Positions 37,226 to 47,069 of a DNA stretch of 64,000 bases are shown here, in pieces. Position 1 is the first letter of the stretch. Every line of letters starts with the position of its first letter. The DNA comes from DATAFF01 sp963744915 (GTDB lineage: Bacteria > Pseudomonadota > Alphaproteobacteria > Rhizobiales > Aestuariivirgaceae): NCBI GenBank assembly GCA_963744915.1, contig CAVUUY010000007.1, positions 124,001 to 188,000 of the forward strand. The letters are read 5' to 3'. The notes below the pieces were generated by a model, which was not told the origin of the DNA, searched no databases, and was given only the letters and a program-made list of their open reading frames with translations. Both the position numbers and the translations under genes were made by a program.

Positions 37226-37960
37226 ATGAAAATCGATCCGATGGCAGGGGAAGCACCGCGCCATGTCGCTATCATCATGGATGGCAATGGCCGTTGGGCG
37301 CATCAGCGCTCGCTGCCCCGCTCCGCCGGTCACCGCCAGGGCGTCGAGGCGGTGCGCCGTGCCGTGCGCGCCGCCATCGAATTCGACATTGCCTATCTGA
37401 CGCTCTACAGCTTCAGCGCCGAGAACTGGTCGCGTCCGGCCGAGGAGGTGAGCTATCTGCTGACGCTGCTGCGGCGCTTCATCCGCCAGGACGTGGCGGA
37501 GCTCCATGCTGCCAAGGTCCGCATCCAGGTGATCGGCGAGCGCGAGGGGCTCGCCCACGACATCGTCCAGATGATCGAGGAATGCGAGCGGCTGACCGCC
37601 GGCAACACCGGCCTCACCCTCATCGTCGCCTTCAATTATGGCAGCCGGCAGGAGATCGTGCGCGCCGCCCGCCTGGTCGCGGCCGAGGTGGCGGCCGGCC
37701 GGCTGGCCCCCGAATCAGTCGGACCGGGGCACCTGGCGGAGGCCTTGTACCTCCCCGGCATGCCCGATCCCGATCTGCTGATCCGGACCAGCGGCGAGCA
37801 GCGCTTGTCGAATTTTCTGCTGTGGCAGCTCGCCTATACCGAATTCGTGTTCGTCGAGGAGCACTGGCCCGATTTCAACCGCGATATCTTTGCCCGCGCC
37901 ATTGGCGCCTTTCAGCAGCGGGAGCGGCGCTTTGGCGGGATCACCGCCCGGGCCCTGTAG
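37226..37960 (+). CDS. uppS: Undecaprenyl diphosphate synthase
   Basis: About 244 residues. cis-Prenyltransferase extending farnesyl diphosphate to undecaprenyl diphosphate, the carrier for peptidoglycan and surface glycans. IIMDGNGRWA carries the catalytic aspartate; LYSFSAENWSRP and LIRTSGEQRLSNFLLWQ are conserved. The start at 37226 (MKIDPM) has the ribosome site GGGAGA; a GTG at 37190 overlapping frr is possible. Confidence 0.95.
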   Translation: MKIDPMAGEAPRHVAIIMDGNGRWAHQRSLPRSAGHRQGVEAVRRAVRAAIEFDIAYLTLYSFSAENWSRPAEEVSYLLTLLRRFIRQDVAELHAAKVRIQVIGEREGLAHDIVQMIEECERLTAGNTGLTLIVAFNYGSRQEIVRAARLVAAEVAAGRLAPESVGPGHLAEALYLPGMPDPDLLIRTSGEQRLSNFLLWQLAYTEFVFVEEHWPDFNRDIFARAIGAFQQRERRFGGITARAL

Positions 37961-37969
37961 CAGATTCCG

Positions 37970-38821
37970 ATGGCCGAGCCATTGACAGGCAACGACATGA
38001 TGGCCCGCTGGCGCGATCTCAGATTGCGCAGCCTTGCCGCGGCGGTGCTGGCGCCGGCGAGCCTGCTCGTCGCCTGGCTCGGCGGGGTCTGGTTCGAGCT
38101 CGCCGTCATGCTGCTCGGCCTCGCCATGGCGCTCGAATGGTGCCGCATGGTGTTCCCCGACGATCGTGGCCAGGGCCTGATTCACGCGGCGAGCGCCCTG
38201 TTGGCGGCGCCGGTATCGCTGCAGCTTGGTCCTGACTTCGCCCTGGCGCTGATCTGCCTGTTCTGGGCGGTGAGCCTGGGGCGCCTGTGGACGGCGGGCG
38301 ACCGGCTCAGCGCCTGGCGCATCCTCGGCCTTCCCTATGTATCGCTGCCGCCGCTCGCCTTCGTAACCCTGCGTGCCGACACGGCTTTCGGGCTGACCGC
38401 CATCGTCTTCATCTTCGCCGTCGTCTGGGCCGCCGATTCCGCCGCCTATTTCGCGGGGCGGGGGTTCGGCGGGCCGCGGCTGGCGCCCGCGGTGTCGCCC
38501 AACAAGACGTGGGCGGGCCTTGGCGGGGCGGTGCTTGCCGCCACCCTTGCCGGGCTGTTCGTGGCGCTCCTCGCCGGCCTGCCGCCGCTCGGCATCGCCG
38601 TGCTCAGTGCTGTCCTGGCGATGAGCGAGCAGGCGGGAGACCTGTTCGAATCCGCCGCCAAGCGGGCCTGCGACATCAAGGACAGCGGCAGCCTCATCCC
38701 CGGGCATGGCGGGGTCCTCGACCGGGTCGACGGCTTGATCGCGGCCGTGTCGGTCGCCGCCTTGCTCGGCGCCTGGCGGGGCGGTTTCGACCAGGCGGCG
38801 GCCGGTCTGCTGATATGGTAG
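37970..38821 (+). CDS. cdsA: Phosphatidate cytidylyltransferase
   Basis: 283 residues with about seven hydrophobic helices. It makes CDP-diacylglycerol from phosphatidate and CTP in the inner membrane. The family signature is in SPNKTWAGLGGA through SEQAGDLFESAAKRACDIKD and GHGGVLDRVDGL. It lies between uppS and dxr, with dxr beginning at or just before its stop. Confidence 0.93.
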   Translation: MAEPLTGNDMMARWRDLRLRSLAAAVLAPASLLVAWLGGVWFELAVMLLGLAMALEWCRMVFPDDRGQGLIHAASALLAAPVSLQLGPDFALALICLFWAVSLGRLWTAGDRLSAWRILGLPYVSLPPLAFVTLRADTAFGLTAIVFIFAVVWAADSAAYFAGRGFGGPRLAPAVSPNKTWAGLGGAVLAATLAGLFVALLAGLPPLGIAVLSAVLAMSEQAGDLFESAAKRACDIKDSGSLIPGHGGVLDRVDGLIAAVSVAALLGAWRGGFDQAAAGLLIW

Positions 38822-38829
38822 AGCAGGGC

Positions 38830-40014
38830 ATGAGCACGCATCCGCCGCGCCGGCTGTCGATCCTCGGCGCCACCGGGTCGATCGGCACCTCGACGCTCGA
38901 CGTCCTGGCCCGCCATCCCGGCGCATTCGAGGTCGAGGCCCTGGTCGCCAACCAGAACCTCGCCGCCCTGGCCAAGGCGGCAAAGGGCTGCCGGGCCCGC
39001 CTCGCCGTCACCGCCGACCCGGCGCTCTATGGCGAGCTCAAGAGCATGCTGGCCGGCAGCGGCACCGAATGCGCCGCCGGGCCGCAGGCGGTTGTCGAGG
39101 CGGCGGCGCGCCCCGCCGAGCTGGTGATGGCCGCCATCGTCGGCGCCGATGGGCTCGAGCCGACGCTGGCCGCCGTCAGGCAGGGCGCTACCATCGCCCT
39201 TGCCAACAAGGAGTGCCTGGTCTCGGGCGGCGCGGTGTTCACCCGTGCCGCCGCTGCGGCCGGCGCCCGCATCCTGCCGGTCGACAGCGAGCACAGCGCC
39301 ATTTTCCAATGCCTCGAGCCGGAGAATCTCAAGCATCTCGAGCGCATCACGCTCACCGCCTCGGGCGGACCTTTCCGCACCCGGCCGCACCACGAGCTCG
39401 CCCGCGCCACCCCGGCCGATGCCCTGAAGCATCCCAATTGGTCGATGGGACGCAAGGTCACCATCGATTCGGCGACCCTGATGAACAAGGGGCTCGAGCT
39501 GATCGAGGCCTTCCACCTGTTCCCGGTCGAACTCGAGCAGCTGGCGGTGGTGATTCACCCGCAATCGATCGTCCACAGCTTCGTTTCCTATCGAGACGGG
39601 TCGGTCATCGCCCAGCTCGGGGTGCCGGACATGCGCACGCCCATCGCTTATGCGCTCGCCTGGCCACAGCGCATGGACGCCCCGGTCGCGGCCCTGGACC
39701 TGACCCAGGTCGGCACATTGACCTTCGAGGCGGTCGACGCCGAGCGTTTCCCCGCGGTCAATCTGGCGCGCCATGCACTTCGCTGTGGCGGAAGTGCCGC
39801 AACCATCCTAAATGCAGCAAACGAGGTGGCGGTCGCGGCCTTCCTCGCCGAGAAGCTGCGATTTCTCGCCGTCACCGAGCTGGTCGGGCGCACTTTGGCG
39901 CGGGCCGAGCGCGACGGGGCGGTGGCGCCGCTGTCCTCGCTCGACGATGTCTGGGCGGCCGACCGTTACGGCCGCGCCGTGGCGCAGGAGTTGGCGCGAC
40001 ATTTGCTTGACTAA
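38830..40014 (+). CDS. dxr: 1-deoxy-D-xylulose 5-phosphate reductoisomerase
   Basis: About 394 residues from ATG 38830; an in-frame ATG at 38815 overlaps cdsA. NADPH-binding start LSILGATGSIGTSTLDVL, then NKECLVSGG, metal site PVDSEHSAIFQCL and flexible loop TASGGPFR. It makes 2-C-methylerythritol 4-phosphate in the non-mevalonate isoprenoid pathway, which feeds the adjacent uppS product. Confidence 0.95.
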   Translation: MSTHPPRRLSILGATGSIGTSTLDVLARHPGAFEVEALVANQNLAALAKAAKGCRARLAVTADPALYGELKSMLAGSGTECAAGPQAVVEAAARPAELVMAAIVGADGLEPTLAAVRQGATIALANKECLVSGGAVFTRAAAAAGARILPVDSEHSAIFQCLEPENLKHLERITLTASGGPFRTRPHHELARATPADALKHPNWSMGRKVTIDSATLMNKGLELIEAFHLFPVELEQLAVVIHPQSIVHSFVSYRDGSVIAQLGVPDMRTPIAYALAWPQRMDAPVAALDLTQVGTLTFEAVDAERFPAVNLARHALRCGGSAATILNAANEVAVAAFLAEKLRFLAVTELVGRTLARAERDGAVAPLSSLDDVWAADRYGRAVAQELARHLLD

Positions 40015-40044
40015 TGGATCGGTCCGTTTGAAGCCGGAGGTCAT

Positions 40045-41190
40045 ATGAACGTTGCCAGTCTGTTTGCTGCACCGCTTGATGTGTTGGGCGGCTATGTCCT
40101 GCCCTTCCTCCTGGTCCTCACCGTCATCGTCTTCGTCCACGAATTCGGGCATTTCCTGGTGGCGCGGTGGTGCAAGGTCGATGTCGAGGTGTTCTCCATC
40201 GGCTTTGGCCGCGAAATCTTCGGTTGGCAGGACCGCCACGGCACGCGCTGGAAGGTGTGCTGGCTGCCGCTCGGCGGCTATGTCAAATTTGCCGGCGATG
40301 CCAACGCCGCGAGCATGCCCGCGCCGGATCGCCAGGTCCATGGCGGCGCCGCGCCGGGCGATTTCCACGGCAAGCCGGTGTGGCAGCGTGCCGCAGTCGT
40401 GGTCGCCGGCCCTGCCGCCAACTACCTCCTTGCCGTCCTCATCTTTTTCCTGACGCTGACCCTGATTGGCGTCCCGGTGAACGAGCCCAAGGTCAACGCC
40501 GTGCGCCAGGGCGGCGCCGCCGCCGCGGCCGGGGTCCTCCCCGGGGACATCATCCGCAAGGTCAATGGCGAGCCCACCGACAGCTTCGAGGACGTCCAGA
40601 AGATCGTGGCGCCACGCGCCGGCCAGCCGCTGCGCATCGAGGTGGAGCGCGCCGGACGCCCCGTCGAAATGACGGTGACGCCCGTCGAAACCGAGCTCAA
40701 ATCCGGCAATGCCACGGTCAAGATCGGCCTGATCGGCATCGAGCGGTCGACCGGCACGCCGCGCACCTATCTCCACAAGGGCGTCGGCGAGGCGCTGGAG
40801 ACCGCGCTGGCCGATACCTGGTTCATCACGTCGCAGTCCGTCCTTTATGTCGGGCGCATGCTGTCGGGCCACGAGGGCACCGGCCAGCTCGCCGGCCCGC
40901 TCGGTATCGCCGAGATGACCGGGCGTGCCGCGTCGCTCGGAATCTTCGAATTTCTGCGGATTGCCGCCGTGTTGTCGGTAAGCATCGGTCTGATCAACCT
41001 GTTTCCCATCCCGATGCTCGACGGCGGCCACCTGCTTTATTATGCGATCGAGGCCGTTCGGGGCCGCCCGCTCGGTCAGAATGCCCAGGAATTCGGCTTC
41101 AAACTGGGTTTCGCGCTGGTCCTGACTTTGATGGTTTTCGCCACCTGGAACGATGTTGTTCGCTTTGTGTCATCCTGGGTAAGTTCATAA
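40045..41190 (+). CDS. rseP: Site-2 intramembrane zinc metalloprotease RseP/MmpA
   Basis: 381 residues. Zinc motif HEFGH (His32-Glu33, His36) lies in the first membrane helix; a PDZ domain occupies the middle (GAAAAAGVLPGDIIRKVNGEP); the second active-site motif INLFPIPMLDGGHLLYY is near the C-terminus. It cleaves anti-sigma factors or other membrane substrates. Located before bamA as in most proteobacteria. Confidence 0.95.
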   Translation: MNVASLFAAPLDVLGGYVLPFLLVLTVIVFVHEFGHFLVARWCKVDVEVFSIGFGREIFGWQDRHGTRWKVCWLPLGGYVKFAGDANAASMPAPDRQVHGGAAPGDFHGKPVWQRAAVVVAGPAANYLLAVLIFFLTLTLIGVPVNEPKVNAVRQGGAAAAAGVLPGDIIRKVNGEPTDSFEDVQKIVAPRAGQPLRIEVERAGRPVEMTVTPVETELKSGNATVKIGLIGIERSTGTPRTYLHKGVGEALETALADTWFITSQSVLYVGRMLSGHEGTGQLAGPLGIAEMTGRAASLGIFEFLRIAAVLSVSIGLINLFPIPMLDGGHLLYYAIEAVRGRPLGQNAQEFGFKLGFALVLTLMVFATWNDVVRFVSSWVSS

Positions 41191-41300
41191 CAATCTGAAA
41201 TGCGGCAGGAATTGAAGGTTTGCATGTGCTCCAAAACAGCGTAAAACGTTAGCGGGGATTCGTGCCTGGGGCGGCACGGCAAGAAGGGTGAGATCGCTAC

Positions 41301-43640
41301 ATGCTGTATCGGTTGCTGACCGTGGGCTTTGTTGCGCTTGCCGTCATGTTGGCAGGACCGATTGGGGGGCTTGTCTCGACGCCGGCGCTGGCTCAGGCGG
41401 TAGGTCAGATCCTGGTCGAGGGGAACCAGCGCGTCGAGCCTGAGACCGTCCGCTCTTACATGCAGCTTCAGCCGGGAGAGGCCGCGACCGAGGACAAGGT
41501 CGACGATTCGATCAAGGCTTTGTTCCAGACTGGCCTGTTCTCCGACGTGCAGATCATGCGTCGCGGCAATGACCTGATCGTCAAGGTCGAGGAAAATCCG
41601 CTCATCAACCGCGTCAACTTCGAGGGCAATTCCGAGCTCGACGACGCTGCCCTGGCCAAGGAGGCGGAGCTCAAGGAGCGGACCATCTTCACCCGCTCGC
41701 GGGTCCAGGCCGATGTCCAGCGCCTGGTCGCGCTTTATCGCCGCTCGGGCTACTTTGCTGCCCGGATCGAGCCCAAGATCATCCGCCTTCCGCAGAACCG
41801 CGTGAACCTGGTGTTCGAGATCCAGGAGGGCGTCTCGACCAAGGTCGCCAGCATCAACTTCATCGGCAACCAGGCATTCAGCGACTATTCGCTGCGTTCC
41901 GTCATCACCACCGGCGAAGCGGCGTGGTGGAAGTTCTTTTCCACCTCCGACACCTACGATCCCGACCGGCTGAACTACGACAAGGAGCTGCTGCGCCGCT
42001 ACTACCTGAAAAATGGCTTTGCCGACTTCCGCGTCGTCTCTGCCACGGCCGAGCTCGCGCCCGATGGCGCCAGCTTCTACATCACCTTCAACGTCGAGGA
42101 AGGTCCCGCATACACCGTCGGCAACGTCGCGGTGAATGCCGGCGCGACCTCGCTCGACGGTAGCGTGCTGGGCTCGGCCGTGACCTTCGGCAAGGGCCAG
42201 CTCTACGACGCCAGCAAGGTCGACAGGTCGGTCGAGACCCTGACCATCGAGGCCGGCAAGGCGGGCTATGCCTTCGCCAAGATCCAGCCCGACATCAAGC
42301 GCGACGAGGTCAACCGCCGGCTCGACGTCGTGTTCAATGTGCAGGAAGGGCCGCGGGTCTATATCGAGCGCATCGACATTGTCGGCAACGTCCGAACCCT
42401 TGACGAGGTTATCCGCCGCGAGCTCCAGCTTTATGAAGGCGATGCCTATAACCGCATCCTGGTGGACCGGGCCCGCCGCCGCCTGACCTCGCTCGACTTC
42501 TTCTCCAAGATCGATTTCAAGGAGCTGCCCGGCACTGCTGCCGACAAGGTCGTGCTGGTGATCCAGGTCGAGGAGAAGTCGACCGGCACGGTGAACTTCT
42601 CCGCCGGCTACTCCACCCAGGAGGGCGTGATCGGGTCGGTCAGCGTTTCCGAGCGCAACTTCCTCGGCCGCGGGCAATATGTGAACCTGGCGACCGCCTT
42701 GAGCTTCGAGCGGCAGAGCGTCAACTTCAGCTTTACCGAGCCCTATTTCCTGGGCCGCAACATTGCTGCCGGCGTCGATGCCTTCGCCACCCGCACCGAC
42801 CAGGAGCAGGAGTCCTCCTTCACCATGCAGCAGGTGGGCGGCGCGGTGCGGACCGGCTTCCGGATCTCGGAACTTGCCCGCCTCACCACCAAATATCAGT
42901 TCACCCACCGGGTGGTGGACGTGTCCGACCCCGATCAGGTGTCGCTTGCCATTCGTGACGCCGCCGGCACCGACAACATCTCGCTCGTCTCCTCGACGGT
43001 CACCCTCGATGATCTCGACAATCCGCTGAAGCCGTCCTCCGGCTACCGCATCCAGACCACCGGCGAGGTGGCGGGTCTCGGCGGCGATGTCCATTACGGC
43101 TCGGTCGATGCCGCCGCCTATTACTTCATGCCCCTGCTGTTCGACGGCGTGGTGCTGAAGCTCAAGGCGACCGGTGGCCAGATCATGGGGTGGAACGGCG
43201 AGGACGTGCCGATCCTCGACCGCTTCTTCAAGGGCGGCGACTCGCTGCGCGGTTTCATGCGCGCCGGCATCGGGCCGCGCATGGAGCGGCCGAATACCGC
43301 TGGCGCAACCAACTCGATCGGCGGCGAAACCTACGGTATCGGCACGGTCGAGACCACCTTCCCGCTCGGCCTGCCCCAGGAGTTCGGCCTCGAAGGCGCC
43401 GTCTTCGCCGATGTCGGAACCTTGTTCGGCGCGCCCGAGAAGAACGAATTGGATCCCGAGTGCACCGACGGCGTCTGCAACGTCTACGGCAAGAATCCCG
43501 CTATCCGTGCCTCGGTCGGCGCGGGCCTGATCTGGGATTCGCCCTTCGGACCGCTGCGCCTCGATGTGGCCTGGCCGGTGGCCAAGCAATCCTATGACAA
43601 GACCGAGCTGGTGCGGTTCAGCGTTGGCACCCGTTTCTGA
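41301..43640 (+). CDS. bamA: Outer membrane protein assembly factor BamA
   Basis: 779 residues. The signal peptide is followed by five POTRA repeats (for example QILVEGNQRVEPETVRSYMQ and EGNSELDDAALAKEAELKER) and a C-terminal Omp85 barrel with the surface motif GDSLRGF and terminal VRFSVGTRF ending in phenylalanine. It inserts beta-barrel proteins, including the porins in this window, into the outer membrane. The next gene is fabZ, only 19 bases downstream; lpxD, normally between them, is missing. Confidence 0.96.
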   Translation: MLYRLLTVGFVALAVMLAGPIGGLVSTPALAQAVGQILVEGNQRVEPETVRSYMQLQPGEAATEDKVDDSIKALFQTGLFSDVQIMRRGNDLIVKVEENPLINRVNFEGNSELDDAALAKEAELKERTIFTRSRVQADVQRLVALYRRSGYFAARIEPKIIRLPQNRVNLVFEIQEGVSTKVASINFIGNQAFSDYSLRSVITTGEAAWWKFFSTSDTYDPDRLNYDKELLRRYYLKNGFADFRVVSATAELAPDGASFYITFNVEEGPAYTVGNVAVNAGATSLDGSVLGSAVTFGKGQLYDASKVDRSVETLTIEAGKAGYAFAKIQPDIKRDEVNRRLDVVFNVQEGPRVYIERIDIVGNVRTLDEVIRRELQLYEGDAYNRILVDRARRRLTSLDFFSKIDFKELPGTAADKVVLVIQVEEKSTGTVNFSAGYSTQEGVIGSVSVSERNFLGRGQYVNLATALSFERQSVNFSFTEPYFLGRNIAAGVDAFATRTDQEQESSFTMQQVGGAVRTGFRISELARLTTKYQFTHRVVDVSDPDQVSLAIRDAAGTDNISLVSSTVTLDDLDNPLKPSSGYRIQTTGEVAGLGGDVHYGSVDAAAYYFMPLLFDGVVLKLKATGGQIMGWNGEDVPILDRFFKGGDSLRGFMRAGIGPRMERPNTAGATNSIGGETYGIGTVETTFPLGLPQEFGLEGAVFADVGTLFGAPEKNELDPECTDGVCNVYGKNPAIRASVGAGLIWDSPFGPLRLDVAWPVAKQSYDKTELVRFSVGTRF

Positions 43641-43659
43641 CGGGTGATGGCCGCCGGTC

Positions 43660-44145
43660 ATGCCAACTGAGGCGGAGGGACGAGCGAGCCTTGGCACGGC
43701 CGACATTGCCCGCATCATGGCGATGTTGCCGCACCGCTACCCGTTCCTGCTGATCGATCGCATCATCGACATGGACCGGGACGTCTCGGCGACCGGCATC
43801 AAGAACGTCACCATCAACGAGCCGTTCTTCCAAGGCCATTTTCCGCAAAATCCGGTGATGCCGGGCGTGCTGATCATCGAGGCCATGGCACAGACCGCCG
43901 GCGCCCTCGTGCTCGCCCATCTCGGCGAGATCAATTCCGGCAAGCTCGTTTACTTCATGGCGATCGACCACGCCCGTTTTCGCAAGCCCGTGCTGCCCGG
44001 CGACGTGCTGCATCTGCTGGTCAGGCAGCTTCAGAAACGAGGCAATGTCTGGCGCTTCGCCGCCGAGGCACAGGTCGACAAGCGCAAGGTGGCGGAAGCC
44101 GAGATCAGCGCCATGCTGGTGCCGCGACCGGCCCAGCCGGAATAG
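43660..44145 (+). CDS. fabZ: 3-hydroxyacyl-[acyl-carrier-protein] dehydratase FabZ
   Basis: 161 residues, hot-dog fold. Catalytic His60 is in FFQGHFPQNPVMPG and Glu74 in IIEAMAQTAG; MLPHRYPFLLIDRI is a family hallmark. It dehydrates beta-hydroxyacyl-ACP in fatty acid synthesis. In most relatives it is flanked by lpxD and lpxA; here it directly follows bamA and is convergent with gltA, one base between stops. Confidence 0.95.
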   Translation: MPTEAEGRASLGTADIARIMAMLPHRYPFLLIDRIIDMDRDVSATGIKNVTINEPFFQGHFPQNPVMPGVLIIEAMAQTAGALVLAHLGEINSGKLVYFMAIDHARFRKPVLPGDVLHLLVRQLQKRGNVWRFAAEAQVDKRKVAEAEISAMLVPRPAQPE

Positions 44146-44146
44146 G

Positions 44147-45448
44147 TCAGCCCGTCCGTTCGTCTGCCGGAACGTAGTCGCGGCGCCTCGGCCCGGTATA
44201 GAGCTGCCGCGGCCGCCCGATCCGCTGCGTCGGATCCTCGATCATTTCCTTCCACTGCGCCAGCCACCCGACGGTGCGGGCAATGGCGAACAGGACAGTG
44301 AACATCGCGGTCGGGAAACCCAGAGCCCGCAGCGTGATGCCGGAATAGAAGTCGATGTTGGGATAGAGCTTCTTCTCGATGAAATACTCGTCCCTGAGCG
44401 CAATTTTCTCGAGTTCTACGGCGACATCGAGCAGCGGGTCGTCCTTGATCCCGAGATCGTTGAGCACCTCGTGACAGGTGCGCTGCATGATCCGGGCGCG
44501 CGGGTCGTAATTCTTGTAGACCCGGTGGCCGAACCCCATGAGGCGGAACGGGTCGTTGCGATCCTTCGCCTTGGCGACGAATTTCGGGATGTTCTCCGGC
44601 GTGCCGATCTCCGCCAGCATCTTGAGCGCTGCCTCGTTGGCTCCGCCATGCGCCGGCCCCCACAGGCAGGCGATGCCGGCCGCGATGCAGGCAAAGGGAT
44701 TGGCGCCGGATGAACCGGCGAGCCGCACCGTCGACGTCGATGCGTTCTGCTCATGATCGGCGTGAAGGATAAAAATCTTATCCATCGCCTGTGACAGCAC
44801 CGGGTTCGCCTTGTACGGCTCGCACGGCACGGCGAAGCACATCTGCAGGAAATTCCCGGCGTAGTTCAGGTCGTTGCGCGGATACATGAAGGGCTGGCCG
44901 ATGGCATATTTGTAGGCCATGGCGCCGATGGTCGGCAGCTTGGCGATCATCCGCCGGATCGCGATCTCCCGCTGCTTCGGATCATTGACGTCGGTCGAAT
45001 CGTGATAGAAGGCCGACATCGCGCCCACCACGCCCACCATTACCGCCATCGGGTGCGCATCGCGCCGGAAACCCGAATAGAAACGGATCATCTGCTCATG
45101 GAGCATGGTGTGCAGGGTGATCGCGCCCTCGAACTCCTTGCGCTGGCTGGCATCGGGCAGCTCGCCATAAAGCAGCAGATAGGCGGTCTCGATGAAGTCG
45201 CCATGTTCCGCCAGCTGCTCGATCGGATAGCCGCGATAGAGCAGAATGCCCTCATCGCCATCGATATAGGTGATCTTCGATTCGCAGCTTGCCGTCGAGG
45301 TATAGCCCGGATCATAGGTGAAGACGTGCGCGTCCTTGTAGAGTTCTCCGATGTCGATGACGTTCGGGCCGAGCGTCCCGTGACGTATCCGAAGTTCCAG
45401 TTCGTCGCGGCGATAACGCAGCTGCGCGACTTCCTCTGACGGCTCCAT
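44147..45448 (-). CDS. gltA: Citrate synthase
   Basis: 433 residues from MEPSEEVAQL (start at 45448, ribosome site AGGTG). Type II, allosteric-form citrate synthase. Active-site regions are HADHEQNASTSTVR, GPAHGGANE and GFGHRVYKNYDPRA, with catalytic His and the later aspartate present. It condenses oxaloacetate and acetyl-CoA in the TCA cycle. Upstream in-frame sequence to 45538 lacks homology-like character. Follows gltX on the same strand. Confidence 0.96.
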   Translation of the reverse strand: MEPSEEVAQLRYRRDELELRIRHGTLGPNVIDIGELYKDAHVFTYDPGYTSTASCESKITYIDGDEGILLYRGYPIEQLAEHGDFIETAYLLLYGELPDASQRKEFEGAITLHTMLHEQMIRFYSGFRRDAHPMAVMVGVVGAMSAFYHDSTDVNDPKQREIAIRRMIAKLPTIGAMAYKYAIGQPFMYPRNDLNYAGNFLQMCFAVPCEPYKANPVLSQAMDKIFILHADHEQNASTSTVRLAGSSGANPFACIAAGIACLWGPAHGGANEAALKMLAEIGTPENIPKFVAKAKDRNDPFRLMGFGHRVYKNYDPRARIMQRTCHEVLNDLGIKDDPLLDVAVELEKIALRDEYFIEKKLYPNIDFYSGITLRALGFPTAMFTVLFAIARTVGWLAQWKEMIEDPTQRIGRPRQLYTGPRRRDYVPADERTG

Positions 45449-45550
45449 GGAGCACACCTTTCCCGACAGTGGGGGCTGCCTCATCGCTAGCCCAAGAGCC
45501 ACAATGCTGCAAGTGCTGCCATGGTTTCGCGCCTGCACAATTTTTCTTTC

Positions 45551-46969
45551 TCAGGCCGCCTGGTCGGCAATCCTGGAAAGCAATTCATCGCGGCCGAGCG
45601 CAGCGAGCACGTCGAAAATTCCGGGCGAGGTGGCGGCGCCGGTCAGCGCCGCCCTGAGCGGTTGCGCCAGCTTGCCGAGCTTGAGCCCCCGGGATTCAGC
45701 AAAATTTTTGACAGCGGCTTCGAGCGCCGGCGCGGCCCATTCGGTTTGCCCCAGCACCGGCAGGAGGGCCTGCAGCACCGCGCGTCCCTCGCCGGCAAGA
45801 ATGGCCTCAGCCTTGTCGTCCATCGCCAGCGGGCGCGAAGCCACCAGGAAGCGGGCCAATTCCATGAGTTCGACCAGGGTCTTCGCCCGCTCCTTCAGCC
45901 CCGGCATGAGGCGCCGCAGCCGCGCCCGAGCCCCGGCGTCGAGCTGCGCCAGCATCGCCGCGCCGCCCGGCGTGTGGGGGAGAAAATCGACCAGCGCCGC
46001 GACGAGGTGGTCATCGGGTGTGGCCCGTAGATAATGCCCGTTGAGATTTTCGAGCTTGGCGAAGTCGAACCGGGCCGGGGACTTGCCGACATGATCGAGA
46101 TCGAACCAGGCGACCAGCTGCTCGGTCGAGAAGATCTCGTCATCGCCATGGCTCCAGCCGAGCCGCGCCAAATAATTGCGCATCGCCTCCGGCAGATAGC
46201 CCATGCCGCGATAGGCATCGACCCCGAGCGCCCCATGACGCTTCGACAGCTTGGCGCCGTCCGGCCCGTGGATAAGCGGTAGATGCGCCATCACCGGCAC
46301 CGCCCAGTCGAGCGCTTGATAGATCTGGCTCTGGCGCGCCGCATTGGTCAGGTGATCGACGCCGCGAATGATATGGGTGACGCCCATGTCGTGATCGTCG
46401 ACCACCACCGCCAGGTTGTAGGTGGGCGTGCCATCCGAGCGCAGGATGATCAGGTCGTCGAGCTCGCGATTGTGGAACACCACCCGTCCCATCACCGCAT
46501 CCTCGATGACCGTCTCGCCCTCGCTCGGCGCCTTGAACCGGATGGCCGGCGCAACATTTTCCGGCGCCTCGCTTTCGGGACGGTCGCGCCAGCGCCCGTC
46601 ATAGCGCTGCGGAAGCCCGGCGGCCGCCGCCTGCGCCCGCATCTCTTCGAGCTCCGCCGCCGTGCAATAGCAGCGATAGGCCCGGCCGCGCCTTAGCAGC
46701 TCCTCGGCAATCGCCCGATGGCGCGCCGCCCGGGCGAATTGCGACAGCGGCTCGCCATCGAAATCGAGGCCGAGCCATTTGAGCCCCTCGATAATGGCCG
46801 CGATCGCCGGTTCGGTCGAGCGCGCCCGGTCGGTGTCCTCGATGCGCAGCAGCATGCGGCCGCCATGGCGCCGGGCATAGGCCCAGTTGAAGAGTGCGGT
46901 CCTCGCCCCGCCAATATGGAGGAAGCCGGTCGGGGAGGGGGCAAACCTGGTGACGACGGGCAGTGACAT
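45551..46969 (-). CDS. gltX: Glutamyl-tRNA synthetase
   Basis: About 472 residues from MSLPVVTRFAPSP. The HIGH-type motif is LHIGGAR and the KMSKS-type motif is KLSKRHG. It charges tRNA-Glu. It uses the GlxRS layout with an anticodon-binding C-terminal helical domain. Its start is divergent from comEC by ~100 bases, and gltA lies downstream. Confidence 0.95.
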   Translation of the reverse strand: MSLPVVTRFAPSPTGFLHIGGARTALFNWAYARRHGGRMLLRIEDTDRARSTEPAIAAIIEGLKWLGLDFDGEPLSQFARAARHRAIAEELLRRGRAYRCYCTAAELEEMRAQAAAAGLPQRYDGRWRDRPESEAPENVAPAIRFKAPSEGETVIEDAVMGRVVFHNRELDDLIILRSDGTPTYNLAVVVDDHDMGVTHIIRGVDHLTNAARQSQIYQALDWAVPVMAHLPLIHGPDGAKLSKRHGALGVDAYRGMGYLPEAMRNYLARLGWSHGDDEIFSTEQLVAWFDLDHVGKSPARFDFAKLENLNGHYLRATPDDHLVAALVDFLPHTPGGAAMLAQLDAGARARLRRLMPGLKERAKTLVELMELARFLVASRPLAMDDKAEAILAGEGRAVLQALLPVLGQTEWAAPALEAAVKNFAESRGLKLGKLAQPLRAALTGAATSPGIFDVLAALGRDELLSRIADQAA

Positions 46970-47069
46970 TCGGCCCAGTCTCCGCAATGATCGAGGTGAC
47001 GAATTGAGCTGGGGGATCTAGCACGGGCCGGCCGCCGCCACCAAGGCCAGCCTCGCTGGATGATGCCGA

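Noticed and set aside
41076..43718. 880-codon minus-strand open frame opposite bamA
   Set aside because: Shadow of bamA; no recognisable domain.
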